A program made the position numbers and the translations under genes. From Candidatus Pacearchaeota archaeon (GTDB lineage Archaea > Nanoarchaeota > Nanoarchaeia > Pacearchaeales > GW2011-AR1), in assembly GCA_002690445.1 (NCBI GenBank), contig NZER01000324.1, forward strand, positions 1 through 12,139: a stretch of 12,139 nucleotides of DNA, given 5' to 3'. Each line of letters starts with the position of its first letter. The stretch's first letter is position 1. The notes under the pieces are model-generated. The model did not search any database, was not told the origin of the DNA, and saw only the letters and a program-made list of their open reading frames with translations. This document shows positions 1 through 5,441 of the stretch, one piece after another.

Positions 1-2
1 AT

Positions 3-1076
3 CAGAAGGAGGCGGTCCGTCGGATGGTCGAAGAGGAAGAAGGTCTGGTCACCGCTCCATGTGGTGCAGGAAAGACCATGATTGCCCTGGGTGCAATGAG
101 TCAGTTCCACACACGGACGATCATACTCGTCCACACCAACGACCTAGCAAAGCAATGGAAGGATCGGATTGAGGCTCAGATGCGGACGGCAGACGGAGAG
201 GTGCCCAAGGTCACCATCTGCGGTGGTGGAAAGCGAGACGACACCGGCCAGGTGGTCATCGCGATGTTCCAGTCCCTCGCCAAAGGGCGGTGGGAAGATC
301 TGCACGAGTGGGCCTCGCAGTTTGGCCTGTGCATCGTGGACGAAGCTCATCACGTTCCGGCGCAGACATTCAGCCAAGTGATGATGTCCATGCCTGCGAA
401 GGTCCGGTTTGGATTGACTGCGACTCCCGACCGACCTGACGGTCTCAGCGCCATCTTGTATTGGCACTTAGGCAAGGAGCTGTACCGCATCACAACTCAA
501 GAACTCATCGCCTCTGGTCGAGTGCTCGCCCCCAAGGTTCGGTTCACCCCGACCAGCTGGAGCCCTTCTGGTCAGATGGATTGGCCCAAGCTGATTACCA
601 CGATGTGCTTCGACGACGACCGCAACGATCAAATCCTTGAGATGGTCGAAGAACTCGTTATGAACGGAAGGCAAGTACTCGTGCTTTCCGACCGGGTTCA
701 GCATTGCATCGACATGGCAGAACGAGTCACCAACAACGGGATTTGCGCTGCAACTCTCGTTGGCAAGATGACCAAGAAGCAACGCGCCGAAGTACTCAAG
801 GCGGCGGACGAACGAGAGGTAAAGGTTATCTTCGCTACCACGGTTGCAGACGAAGGGCTGGACCTACCCGGATTGGACACGGTCATCCTGACTACGCCAA
901 CCAAAGCAATGGGAAGAATCCAACAGCGGATTGGTCGAATCATGCGAACAGCAGAGAACAAGTTGGAGCCATTGGTCATCGACCTCGTCGATAACAGCAA
1001 ACCGCTGTACTACCTGCATCGGAAGCGGGCGAAGTTCTATCGCAACTTGGGTTGCACCGTTCAAGAACTTCATTGA
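3..1076 (+). CDS. SF2 DEAD/DEAH-type DNA helicase, 5' partial
   Basis: Superfamily 2 ATP-dependent helicase of the UvsW/XPB/RadD-like type, expected to unwind or remodel branched DNA in phage replication or recombination. The reading frame is open to the left edge: the codons before the first visible Met (24) read QKEAVRR, which fits the conserved region just ahead of Walker A, so the true start lies outside the window. Counting from Met24: Walker A APCGAGKT (11-18), motif II DEAHH (106-110), motif III LTATP (131-135), motif V ATTVADEGLDLPG (271-283) and motif VI QRIGRIMR (301-308). Both RecA-like domains are therefore essentially complete. The C-terminus is short, with no extra domain. The zinc-ribbon gene follows 12 bp downstream, in the same transcription unit as SSB. 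The family is certain. Which helicase subfamily it belongs to is inferred from motif style only. Confidence 0.93.
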   Translation, partial: QKEAVRRMVEEEEGLVTAPCGAGKTMIALGAMSQFHTRTIILVHTNDLAKQWKDRIEAQMRTADGEVPKVTICGGGKRDDTGQVVIAMFQSLAKGRWEDLHEWASQFGLCIVDEAHHVPAQTFSQVMMSMPAKVRFGLTATPDRPDGLSAILYWHLGKELYRITTQELIASGRVLAPKVRFTPTSWSPSGQMDWPKLITTMCFDDDRNDQILEMVEELVMNGRQVLVLSDRVQHCIDMAERVTNNGICAATLVGKMTKKQRAEVLKAADEREVKVIFATTVADEGLDLPGLDTVILTTPTKAMGRIQQRIGRIMRTAENKLEPLVIDLVDNSKPLYYLHRKRAKFYRNLGCTVQELH

Positions 1077-1088
1077 TGAGAAACGGAA

Positions 1089-1346
1089 ATGACATGTCCA
1101 AAGTGCAACAGCAAAACGGCAGTAACAGCATCACGAACACCAGCTCGCCCCGGAAAGGGATGGGTGGTCAAACGCGCCGAGAAGATAGTTGGATGGTACA
1201 CCCAGGACTTCGTAGTCCGGATGCGCAAGTGCAAGCAATGCGACCTCGTCCTATGCTCGGTGGAGATACCACTCGACGACATCACCGCGATGATGCAAGA
1301 GACATTAGATGGGCACGCTCCAAAGAGTGTGACAAGACAACGATGA
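1089..1346 (+). CDS. NrdR-like zinc-ribbon small protein
   Basis: An 85-residue protein with a four-cysteine zinc ribbon: C3-P-K-C6 near the N-terminus and C48-K-Q-C51 in the middle. The pattern CPKC, an RT/R-rich stretch, R-x-R-K-C-x-x-C, then a Val-Glu after the second knuckle, resembles the N-terminal ribbon of NrdR, the ribonucleotide-reductase repressor. The ATP-cone domain that completes NrdR is absent and the two knuckles are further apart than in NrdR. It may bind DNA or act as a small phage accessory factor; regulation of nucleotide-reductase genes is only a guess. ATG at 1089 begins MTCPKC, and the helicase stop is 12 bp upstream. A longer overlapping frame at 1052-1429 runs through this gene and the SSB start and is rejected. 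Confidence 0.7.
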   Translation: MTCPKCNSKTAVTASRTPARPGKGWVVKRAEKIVGWYTQDFVVRMRKCKQCDLVLCSVEIPLDDITAMMQETLDGHAPKSVTRQR

Positions 1347-1373
1347 AAAATGGAAAGCAACAAAATTCAAACA

Positions 1374-1382
1374 GGAGAAGCA
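1374..1382 (+). promoter_or_regulatory. Ribosome binding site that sets the SSB start
   Basis: GGAGAAGCA lies exactly 3 nt before ATG 1386. This selects the internal Met rather than the in-frame ATG at 1350, which has no comparable site. The identical 9-mer with identical spacing also precedes the primase and exonuclease genes. Confidence 0.75.
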
Positions 1383-1385
1383 AAC

Positions 1386-1772
1386 ATGAACCGTGTCATT
1401 ATTACCGGCAACCTTGGTCAGAAGCCTGAACTCAAGAATGCGAGGTCTGGTCTATCGATCACCAACCTTCGGGTCGCTACGAACGAGCGCGTGAAAGACG
1501 GCGATAACTGGGTAGACCACACCGAGTGGCACACCGTCGTGGTGTTCGGCAAGCAGGCAGAGAACTGTGTGCAGTACCTGGACAAGGGCTCGAAGGTCGC
1601 AGTCGAGGGCAAGATTCGCACGCGGCAGTGGGAGGACAAGGACGGCAATAAGCGGTGGAACACCGAGATCGTTGCTGACCGTGTGGAGTTCATGACTCGT
1701 GCGGAGAACGGTTCCAGTCGCCCTGCGCCATCCCAACAGGGAAACGTGCCGGACGAGACCATTCCATTCTAG
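1386..1772 (+). CDS. ssb: Single-stranded DNA-binding protein
   Basis: Bacterial-type SSB of 128 residues that coats single-stranded DNA during phage replication and recombination. It starts MNRVIITGNLG, typical of the family. The OB fold covers roughly residues 1-105, with the EWHTVVVFGKQAE strand (47-59) and the GKIRTRQWEDKDGNKRW segment (75-91). A short polar linker (106-121) leads to the acidic hydrophobic tip DETIPF, matching the DDDIPF-type tail that recruits partner enzymes. The protein is shorter than E. coli SSB (178) because the linker is short, as is usual in phages. The start at 1386 was chosen over in-frame ATG 1350 because of the family N-terminus and the GGAGAAGCA site. It probably serves the primase/VapE and RecT proteins encoded downstream. 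Confidence 0.96.
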   Translation: MNRVIITGNLGQKPELKNARSGLSITNLRVATNERVKDGDNWVDHTEWHTVVVFGKQAENCVQYLDKGSKVAVEGKIRTRQWEDKDGNKRWNTEIVADRVEFMTRAENGSSRPAPSQQGNVPDETIPF

Positions 1773-1812
1773 AGTCCACGATGATCGATGAAAGGATAAA
1801 AGGGAGTGGAGC

Positions 1813-2355
1813 ATGAGGCCAAGACTGCAAGTGGTCCCATGCTCGCAGCGCCAAGCCAAGCCTTTCATCGAGGCCTATCACCGACACCACCGGTCTCCGC
1901 GTGGAGCAATCTTCTGTTTGGCGGTGATAGATGAAACGAGAGCTGTTCGTGGTGTCGCCACCATCGGACGCCCCGTCGCGCGGATGCTCGATGATGGGTT
2001 TACGCTCGAGGTCAATCGAGTCGCTACTGATGGGTGTCCCAACGCTTGTTCGGCATTGCTTGGAGCAGCCCGTCGAATTGCGTTGGCGATGGGGTATGCG
2101 CGGATCATCACGTACACCCTTCCCGAAGAGGGCGGGGCTTCGCTCAGAGGTGCAGGGTGGCAGGAGGACGGACGAACTAGCGGTGACCGTGGATGGGCGT
2201 GTCCCAAATACTCGCACTTGAATCGGGTAGACGATCATCCGCTGCAATCCAAGGTCCGATGGGTTGGCCTCAACGCCAGGGTCAACACCGACCCGATCCA
2301 GTGGCCCGAGGTCACGGCGACGAACCAAGTGGTTCTGTTTGCGGAGCCGGAATGA
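1813..2355 (+). CDS. XF1762-family GNAT-like protein
   Basis: A 180-residue protein that I recognise as the phage-associated XF1762 family, of unknown biochemical role and with GNAT acyltransferase-like features. Visible marks are AYHRHHRSPRG (21-31), the GVATIGRPVARMLDDG segment (47-62), EVNRVATDG (66-74), PNACSALLGAARR (76-88), GYARIITYTLPEEGG (94-108) and SLRGAGW (110-116). The last parts resemble the cofactor-binding helix and final strands of GNAT folds. The layout also recalls Mu Mom-like DNA-modifying acyltransferases (an N-terminal H-rich segment, then FG/GRP, then the AGW end), but that link is my inference. AGGGAG lies 6 nt before ATG 1813. The stop overlaps the DpdA-like start by ATGA, implying translational coupling and perhaps a shared DNA-modification role. 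The long antisense frame here is a shadow. Confidence 0.8.
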   Translation: MRPRLQVVPCSQRQAKPFIEAYHRHHRSPRGAIFCLAVIDETRAVRGVATIGRPVARMLDDGFTLEVNRVATDGCPNACSALLGAARRIALAMGYARIITYTLPEEGGASLRGAGWQEDGRTSGDRGWACPKYSHLNRVDDHPLQSKVRWVGLNARVNTDPIQWPEVTATNQVVLFAEPE

Positions 2356-2999
2356 TCATGTATGCCAGTTACACAGGCACACGAAGGAACAAGCGCGCTC
2401 TACGCGAACACAACTGGCGAATGCTCATGTCCCCTGACACGTTGAATGTATCGAAGGGCAAGATGGCTCCACGATGGGACGATGATACGCTCGCACCTTA
2501 TGCACTCGACAACGGTGCGTGGGGATGTCATCAGCAAGGCAAGCCGTTTGATAGTGACGCCTTTCTTTGGGCATTGGATCGCATAGGAGCCGGTGCCGAT
2601 TGGGTAGTCGCACCAGACATTGTAGGTGGAGGTCTGGACTCACTAAGCTTGACTTCCACTTGGCTTGACCGGATCGACCATGCGCTTGTGCTAATCGCGG
2701 TTCAAGACGGAATGGAGCCTGAGGATGTACGTCCATTGCTCACATCAGGACGTGGTCTTTTCTTGGGAGGGACCACCGAATGGAAGTTAAAAACAATTGC
2801 CCAATGGGGAAACTTCGCTCGACAGGTAGACTGTTACTTCCATGTCGGACGGGTGAACACAGCTCGAAGAATTCGAATGTCTCAATGTGCAGGAGCGCAT
2901 TCAGTTGATGGAACAAGCGTTACCAAGTGGGCGTGTACCATCGATCTTCTGTCAGATACTGCACGACAAACATGTCTTTTTGGGCGAGGAACTCAATGA
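2352..2999 (+). CDS. dpdA: DpdA-like 7-deazaguanine DNA transglycosylase (TGT fold)
   Basis: A 215-residue protein of the short phage DpdA/TGT-related type. DpdA proteins exchange guanine in DNA for a 7-deazaguanine base such as preQ0. Motifs that can be matched to tRNA-guanine transglycosylase are ALDNGAW (51-57; D53 would correspond to the Asp of TDSGGFQ), APDIVGGG (87-94), AVQDGM (116-121), FLGGTTEWK (137-145, like the GGLAVGE loop), HVGRVNTARRI (164-174) and HSVDGTS (183-189; D186 would correspond to the nucleophilic Asp of FDCxxPTR). These equivalences are mine, made by eye. The TGT zinc site is not evident. The start at ATG 2352 overlaps the previous stop as ATGA and has GGAG 5 nt upstream; ATG 2358 is an alternative. 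The frame is open back to 2193, but that part overlaps the XF1762 gene and is noncoding in this frame. Its stop overlaps the queC start by ATGA. Confidence 0.8.
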   Translation: MIMYASYTGTRRNKRALREHNWRMLMSPDTLNVSKGKMAPRWDDDTLAPYALDNGAWGCHQQGKPFDSDAFLWALDRIGAGADWVVAPDIVGGGLDSLSLTSTWLDRIDHALVLIAVQDGMEPEDVRPLLTSGRGLFLGGTTEWKLKTIAQWGNFARQVDCYFHVGRVNTARRIRMSQCAGAHSVDGTSVTKWACTIDLLSDTARQTCLFGRGTQ

Positions 3000-3577
3000 T
3001 TTTAGTTTTGATGTCAGGCGGCATAGATTCAACACTACTTGCAGAGAGGGCCTATCGAGATGGAATACTCGGTGCGGGCCTTTTCATCGACTACGGACAA
3101 CCCGTTGCCAAGCAAGAGCGTCGAACCGTTCGAACATGGGCAAACAAGCACCTTGTCCAACTGATCGAACTGCCCTGTATCATCTCAGGAGTAGAAGCCT
3201 CCATGCAGACGGGAGTGGGAACTGATGGTCTTCGCATCCTTCCGGGGCGGAATCTAATCCTTGCGGCGCACGCTGTGAACATCGCCAAGACGCGAGGGTA
3301 TGAGGAGGTCTGGTTGGGAGCAAACGCAGGCGATCAACCATACCCTGACTGCCGACCTACTTGGGTTGATGCGCTCGACACATTGACTCAAGCAGATACT
3401 GGAATCAAAGTCGTTGCCCCACTAATTGAACTATCCAAGGCCACAATCATCCGAGAAGCTCACGAAATTGGCATGGACCTCGAGCAGACATGGAGTTGCT
3501 ATCAGCCCACTACCGATGGTCTGCCATGCGGGTCATGTCATTCATGCCATGAAAGAACCGAAGTCGATGGGGTGTAG
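2996..3577 (+). CDS. queC: 7-cyano-7-deazaguanine (preQ0) synthase QueC
   Basis: QueC-family ATP-dependent enzyme that converts 7-carboxy-7-deazaguanine and ammonia into preQ0, the base used by DpdA or TGT enzymes. The 193 residues show the PP-loop SGGIDST (7-13), DYGQ (32-35), PGRN (83-86), YPDCRPTWVDAL (116-127, the YPDCR signature), and the zinc ligands C168, C178, C181 and C184 in CYQPTTDGLPCGSCHSC. It is somewhat shorter than the E. coli enzyme (231). The start at ATG 2996 overlaps the DpdA stop (ATGA) and puts the PP-loop at the expected position; the extension back to 2927 lies inside dpdA. The TAG stop is formed by bases of the following tRNA gene. The partner genes folE, queD and queE are not in this window and must come from elsewhere in the phage or from the host. 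Confidence 0.94.
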   Translation: MILVLMSGGIDSTLLAERAYRDGILGAGLFIDYGQPVAKQERRTVRTWANKHLVQLIELPCIISGVEASMQTGVGTDGLRILPGRNLILAAHAVNIAKTRGYEEVWLGANAGDQPYPDCRPTWVDALDTLTQADTGIKVVAPLIELSKATIIREAHEIGMDLEQTWSCYQPTTDGLPCGSCHSCHERTEVDGV

Positions 3578-3643
3578 CGCAACTGGCAGCGCACCGGGTT
3601 GTTACCCCGGAGGTTGGTGGTTCGAGTCCACCCGCCCCAGCCA
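3568..3643 (+). tRNA. tRNA-Asn (anticodon GTT)
   Basis: A complete cloverleaf can be drawn by hand. Acceptor stem 3568-3574 pairs with 3633-3639 (7 bp, one G-T). D stem GCGC 3577-3580 pairs with 3589-3592. Anticodon stem CCGGG 3594-3598 pairs with CCCGG 3606-3610, with loop TTGTTAC and anticodon GTT at 3601-3603. T stem GGTGG 3616-3620 pairs with 3628-3632, with loop TTCGAGT. G73 is followed by an encoded CCA. The first ten bases overlap the end of queC. A GUU anticodon reads Asn codons and belongs to the GUN class whose G34 is normally replaced by queuosine, which is notable beside queC and a TGT-like gene. Confidence 0.96.
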
Positions 3644-3662
3644 TCCATAAAGGAGAGATACT

Positions 3663-3968
3663 ATGACACTGATACTACTGCTGATATCGTTGGCGATAGC
3701 CCAAGACTTTGACGGCGAGTTTTACAACTACACGGTTTCCAACGAGCTCGTGCATGACCAACAGTGGTACATCGATGCCAAGAATTACACGTATGTCTGT
3801 CAGGCGACAATCCTATGTGTTGGTCTTGATAGCGGCACGACCATTAAATCCCGCAAGCCAGCATGGGCTGACCCGCTCACCATCTACTACTTTGATGGTC
3901 CAGTGCTTAAAAGTTGTGTTCTGAAGACTTGCGTTCAGCCAAAGGAGTTGACCTATGCAGACCTTTAG
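3663..3968 (+). CDS. Small secreted four-cysteine protein, unknown function
   Basis: A 101-residue protein that I do not recognise. It begins with a short hydrophobic segment (residues 2-13, LILLLISLAIA) followed by Gln14-Asp, which fits a signal peptide cut after AIA; there is almost no positive n-region. The mature part is about 88 residues, rich in Tyr, Asp and Thr, with four cysteines (46, 52, 85, 90) that could form two disulfides outside the cytoplasm. No lipobox is evident. GGAG lies 6 nt before ATG 3663, 20 bp after the tRNA. Its 3' end overlaps the next gene by 14 bp. It could be a periplasmic or surface protein that alters the infected cell, for example in superinfection exclusion, or a lysis-related protein; neither role is shown by the sequence. 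Confidence 0.72.
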   Translation: MTLILLLISLAIAQDFDGEFYNYTVSNELVHDQQWYIDAKNYTYVCQATILCVGLDSGTTIKSRKPAWADPLTIYYFDGPVLKSCVLKTCVQPKELTYADL

Positions 3969-4284
3969 ACGGCGTAAGGCGGGCTACCCTGGGACGGTTC
4001 GAGGAGACTCACTACGAGGCATAGTGCTCTCTTACATCATCTCAGAGCCGGGCCTCGAGACCATCAACACCATCACTCAAGACCTCACCATTGATGATGA
4101 TGGAGGCAAGAAGTATCGCGCAATCATCGGTGCAGTGGATAGCCTTGAACAGCGCGGGTTCATACATCTCGGCGATGGGCCAAACAAGTCGAACACAGTA
4201 CTGTGGCCGAACCAAACTGTGATCCAAGAATCAGGTATCTTTGAATGCCATTCGAACGGTAACAGATGCAGCCGGACTAGCTAA
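3955..4284 (+). CDS. Small probable winged-helix protein
   Basis: A 109-residue protein without a recognised family. The segment from about residue 20 to 75 has winged-helix character: a helix LRGIVLSYIIS, a Thr-Ile-Thr turn region, a helix with Tyr and Arg (KYRAIIGAVDSLEQRG) and a short beta-like FIHLGD. This pattern suits a small DNA-binding regulator. The N-terminus is basic (QTFRRRKAGY). ATG 3955 lies inside the end of the secreted-protein gene and has GGAG upstream. The last 18 codons overlap the 3' end of a minus-strand gene (4231-4605), so the C-terminal tail looks like a read-through into antisense sequence and may not belong to the ancestral protein. The gene ends the left + strand block. 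Confidence 0.6.
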   Translation: MQTFRRRKAGYPGTVRGDSLRGIVLSYIISEPGLETINTITQDLTIDDDGGKKYRAIIGAVDSLEQRGFIHLGDGPNKSNTVLWPNQTVIQESGIFECHSNGNRCSRTS

Positions 4285-4605
4285 GGTGACACCGCTGCCA
4301 AGGCCTTTGTTCGTTGAACACCAGACACGCATGCCAGCTGTAATGTCATACCCAGACGCAAAGTAGTAGTAGCAGGATCTAGCGGCCGGACAGTGGAAGA
4401 TGTTGTCATTTTGCGTGGAGTTCGTATCTCCAGACGCTGCCCAGTTAATTCGAACCCAAACAGCTCTCTTGTTTGGATTTTCGATTTCAATAGCGTATAG
4501 CGTTGTGGCCGCGTCATTAAATGTCTCGACCGTTGTGTTGGCCTCGGCATCAACCACTACAGTGGTGAACAGCGGATCAGAAACGGCACTTGTGGTTACG
4601 CCCAT
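4231..4605 (-). CDS. Small beta-rich virion-like protein (paralogue B)
   Basis: A 124-residue protein with no recognised family, rich in Thr, Ala, Ser and Asn, and predicted mostly beta by its alternating hydrophobic pattern. This composition is typical of small phage head, decoration or tail proteins. It parallels the upstream minus-strand gene: IEIENP.....VWVRINW, then DNIFHCPA, then a Gly-x-x-x-x-x-x-x-x-W core, and a terminal VTVRMAF strand, against the matching IDVHN, LMFRMPA, W and VSIII positions of the neighbour. The start at 4605 has AAGG 7 nt upstream, overlapping the neighbour's stop. Its 3' end overlaps the end of the + strand gene at 3955-4284 by 54 bp. A structural role is inferred from composition and paralogy only. 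Confidence 0.7.
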   Translation of the reverse strand: MGVTTSAVSDPLFTTVVVDAEANTTVETFNDAATTLYAIEIENPNKRAVWVRINWAASGDTNSTQNDNIFHCPAARSCYYYFASGYDITAGMRVWCSTNKGLGSGVTLASPAASVTVRMAFKDT

Positions 4606-4614
4606 GGTTTTGCC

Positions 4615-4980
4615 TTAGGTAGAAACAATTATGATAGATACGGTTCCGCCAGGTGCAGCCGTGGAATTTGTGGCCGCAGCGCTATTGGTCCAAAAAGTAA
4701 GCTGATTGAAGCTAATGCCGGATGGCAGGTCAAATCTTTTTTGTGTGCTTGCCGGCATTCGGAACATCAAGTCCGGCTCCGAAGCCCCAGCGGTATACGT
4801 TCCGGAAGACAAGAACATCTTCAGATAGATCGTACTCGAATGTGCGTTGTGGACGTCTATCGAAGACATCGTTCCACCTGTTCCAAGAACGTCCACATCA
4901 GCCGTCTGGGTTACAGCGGATTGGTGCACGATCTTGTAGCTAAGTGCGCTTGAACTATAGCCAGCGACCTTCAGGGCCAT
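4615..4980 (-). CDS. Small beta-rich virion-like protein (paralogue A)
   Basis: A 121-residue protein, Ser/Thr/Ala-rich, with no recognised family and no cysteine. The sequence alternates short hydrophobic strands with polar turns, as in small phage structural proteins. The second half (SSIDVHN, IYLKMFL, DLMFRMPA, LTFWTNS, VSIIIVST) lines up in order with the downstream minus-strand gene, so the two look like an old tandem duplication. GGAG lies 7 nt before ATG (rc of 4978-4980). A minus-strand promoter candidate lies at 5019-5048. The pair runs opposite to the surrounding early-type genes, which suggests separate, perhaps late, expression. Confidence 0.7.
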   Translation of the reverse strand: MALKVAGYSSSALSYKIVHQSAVTQTADVDVLGTGGTMSSIDVHNAHSSTIYLKMFLSSGTYTAGASEPDLMFRMPASTQKRFDLPSGISFNQLTFWTNSAAATNSTAAPGGTVSIIIVST

Positions 4981-5018
4981 GATAAATCTCCACAGGGCAG
5001 CTGTTACGTGTTGTTGCT

Positions 5019-5048
5019 ATCATATCAAAACCAGAGGGTTTGTGCCTA
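5019..5048 (-). promoter_or_regulatory. Probable sigma70-type promoter for the minus-strand pair
   Basis: Read on the minus strand, TATGAT (5019-5024) is a good -10 box, preceded by 18 nt and TAGGCA (5043-5048), which matches TTGACA at four of six bases. It faces the gene starting at 4980, leaving a leader of about 30 nt. Confidence 0.45.
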
Positions 5049-5058
5049 CTAAAGCATG

Positions 5059-5076
5059 ACCACCACATATGGTGGT
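5059..5076. promoter_or_regulatory. 7-bp inverted repeat, candidate operator
   Basis: ACCACCA-CATA-TGGTGGT is a perfect 7-bp inverted repeat with a 4-bp centre. It lies between the two divergent promoters and ends 9 bp before the + strand -35 box. The position and two-fold symmetry fit a binding site for a dimeric regulator, for instance the HTH protein encoded at 5138. Confidence 0.55.
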
Positions 5077-5085
5077 TTCAACTTC

Positions 5086-5114
5086 TTGACAAAAAACGCC
5101 CTGTACCCTACGGT
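5086..5114 (+). promoter_or_regulatory. Promoter for the HTH-primase-VapE operon
   Basis: TTGACA (5086-5091) is a perfect -35 box, followed by 17 nt and TACGGT (5109-5114), a weak -10 matching T, A and the final T. Transcription would start near 5121, with GGAG at 5129 and the start codon at 5138. A weak -10 suggests that an activator or phage factor is needed. GGTG-ACAA-CACC (5112-5123) adds a small symmetric element over the start site. Confidence 0.55.
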
Positions 5115-5137
5115 GACAACACCATCAGGGAGACACC

Positions 5138-5410
5138 ATGGGTAGTAGAAGGACATCGAACGTCGTCATTGATACGACCAAAGCTTTGAGGGCTTTGGTT
5201 GACTCTATTGGTGGAAGTTACCGGGAGTGCGCTAGAGTGATGGGCTGCGGGCACACGCATCTATGGGGCGTTCTCAACGGAAAACGACCGCCTACGACGG
5301 TGGATACCTTAGTTCGTTATGCAGCGAAAGCTCGCGACGAAGCCGGTATTTCGATGTCCATTTTGATCACGCACGACCAACAAGTACGATACCAAATCAA
5401 GGCGATTTGA
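5138..5410 (+). CDS. Small helix-turn-helix (Cro/CI-like) regulator
   Basis: A 90-residue basic protein with one recognisable Cro/CI-like helix-turn-helix: residues 28-50 read YRECARVMGCGHTHLWGVLNGKR in segments (YRECARVMG, then CGHTHLWGVLNG, then KRPP), the usual pattern of an Ala in helix 2, a Gly at the turn and a W/V-L-N-G end. The C-terminal part (TTVDTLVRYAAKARDEAGI) is helical and could support dimerisation. GGAG lies 5 nt before ATG 5138. It is first in the replication operon, straight after a divergent promoter region with an inverted repeat, so it probably controls its own operon and perhaps the opposed minus-strand genes. Repressor or activator cannot be told apart. Confidence 0.78.
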   Translation: MGSRRTSNVVIDTTKALRALVDSIGGSYRECARVMGCGHTHLWGVLNGKRPPTTVDTLVRYAAKARDEAGISMSILITHDQQVRYQIKAI

Positions 5411-5429
5411 ATGCGTAAGGAGACACCAC

Positions 5430-5438
5430 GGAGAAGCA
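5430..5438 (+). promoter_or_regulatory. Ribosome binding site that sets a GTG start for primase
   Basis: GGAGAAGCA sits exactly 3 nt before GTG 5442 and 9 nt before ATG 5448. The same 9-mer sits 3 nt before the SSB and exonuclease starts, which favours GTG 5442. Confidence 0.6.
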
Positions 5439-5441
5439 ACA

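Noticed and set aside
1052..1429. + strand open frame of 125 codons across the helicase end, zinc ribbon and SSB start
   Set aside because: It is out of frame with the zinc ribbon (CPKC...CKQC) and SSB, and its product is low-complexity and basic.
1690..2328. Long minus-strand open frame (212 codons) opposite the XF1762 gene
   Set aside because: It is antisense to a well-supported family protein and the SSB end, has no clear domain, and no ribosome site makes it preferable.
2193..2351. Upstream extension of the DpdA-like frame
   Set aside because: It overlaps the XF1762 coding sequence, and the ATGA start at 2352 has its own GGAG.
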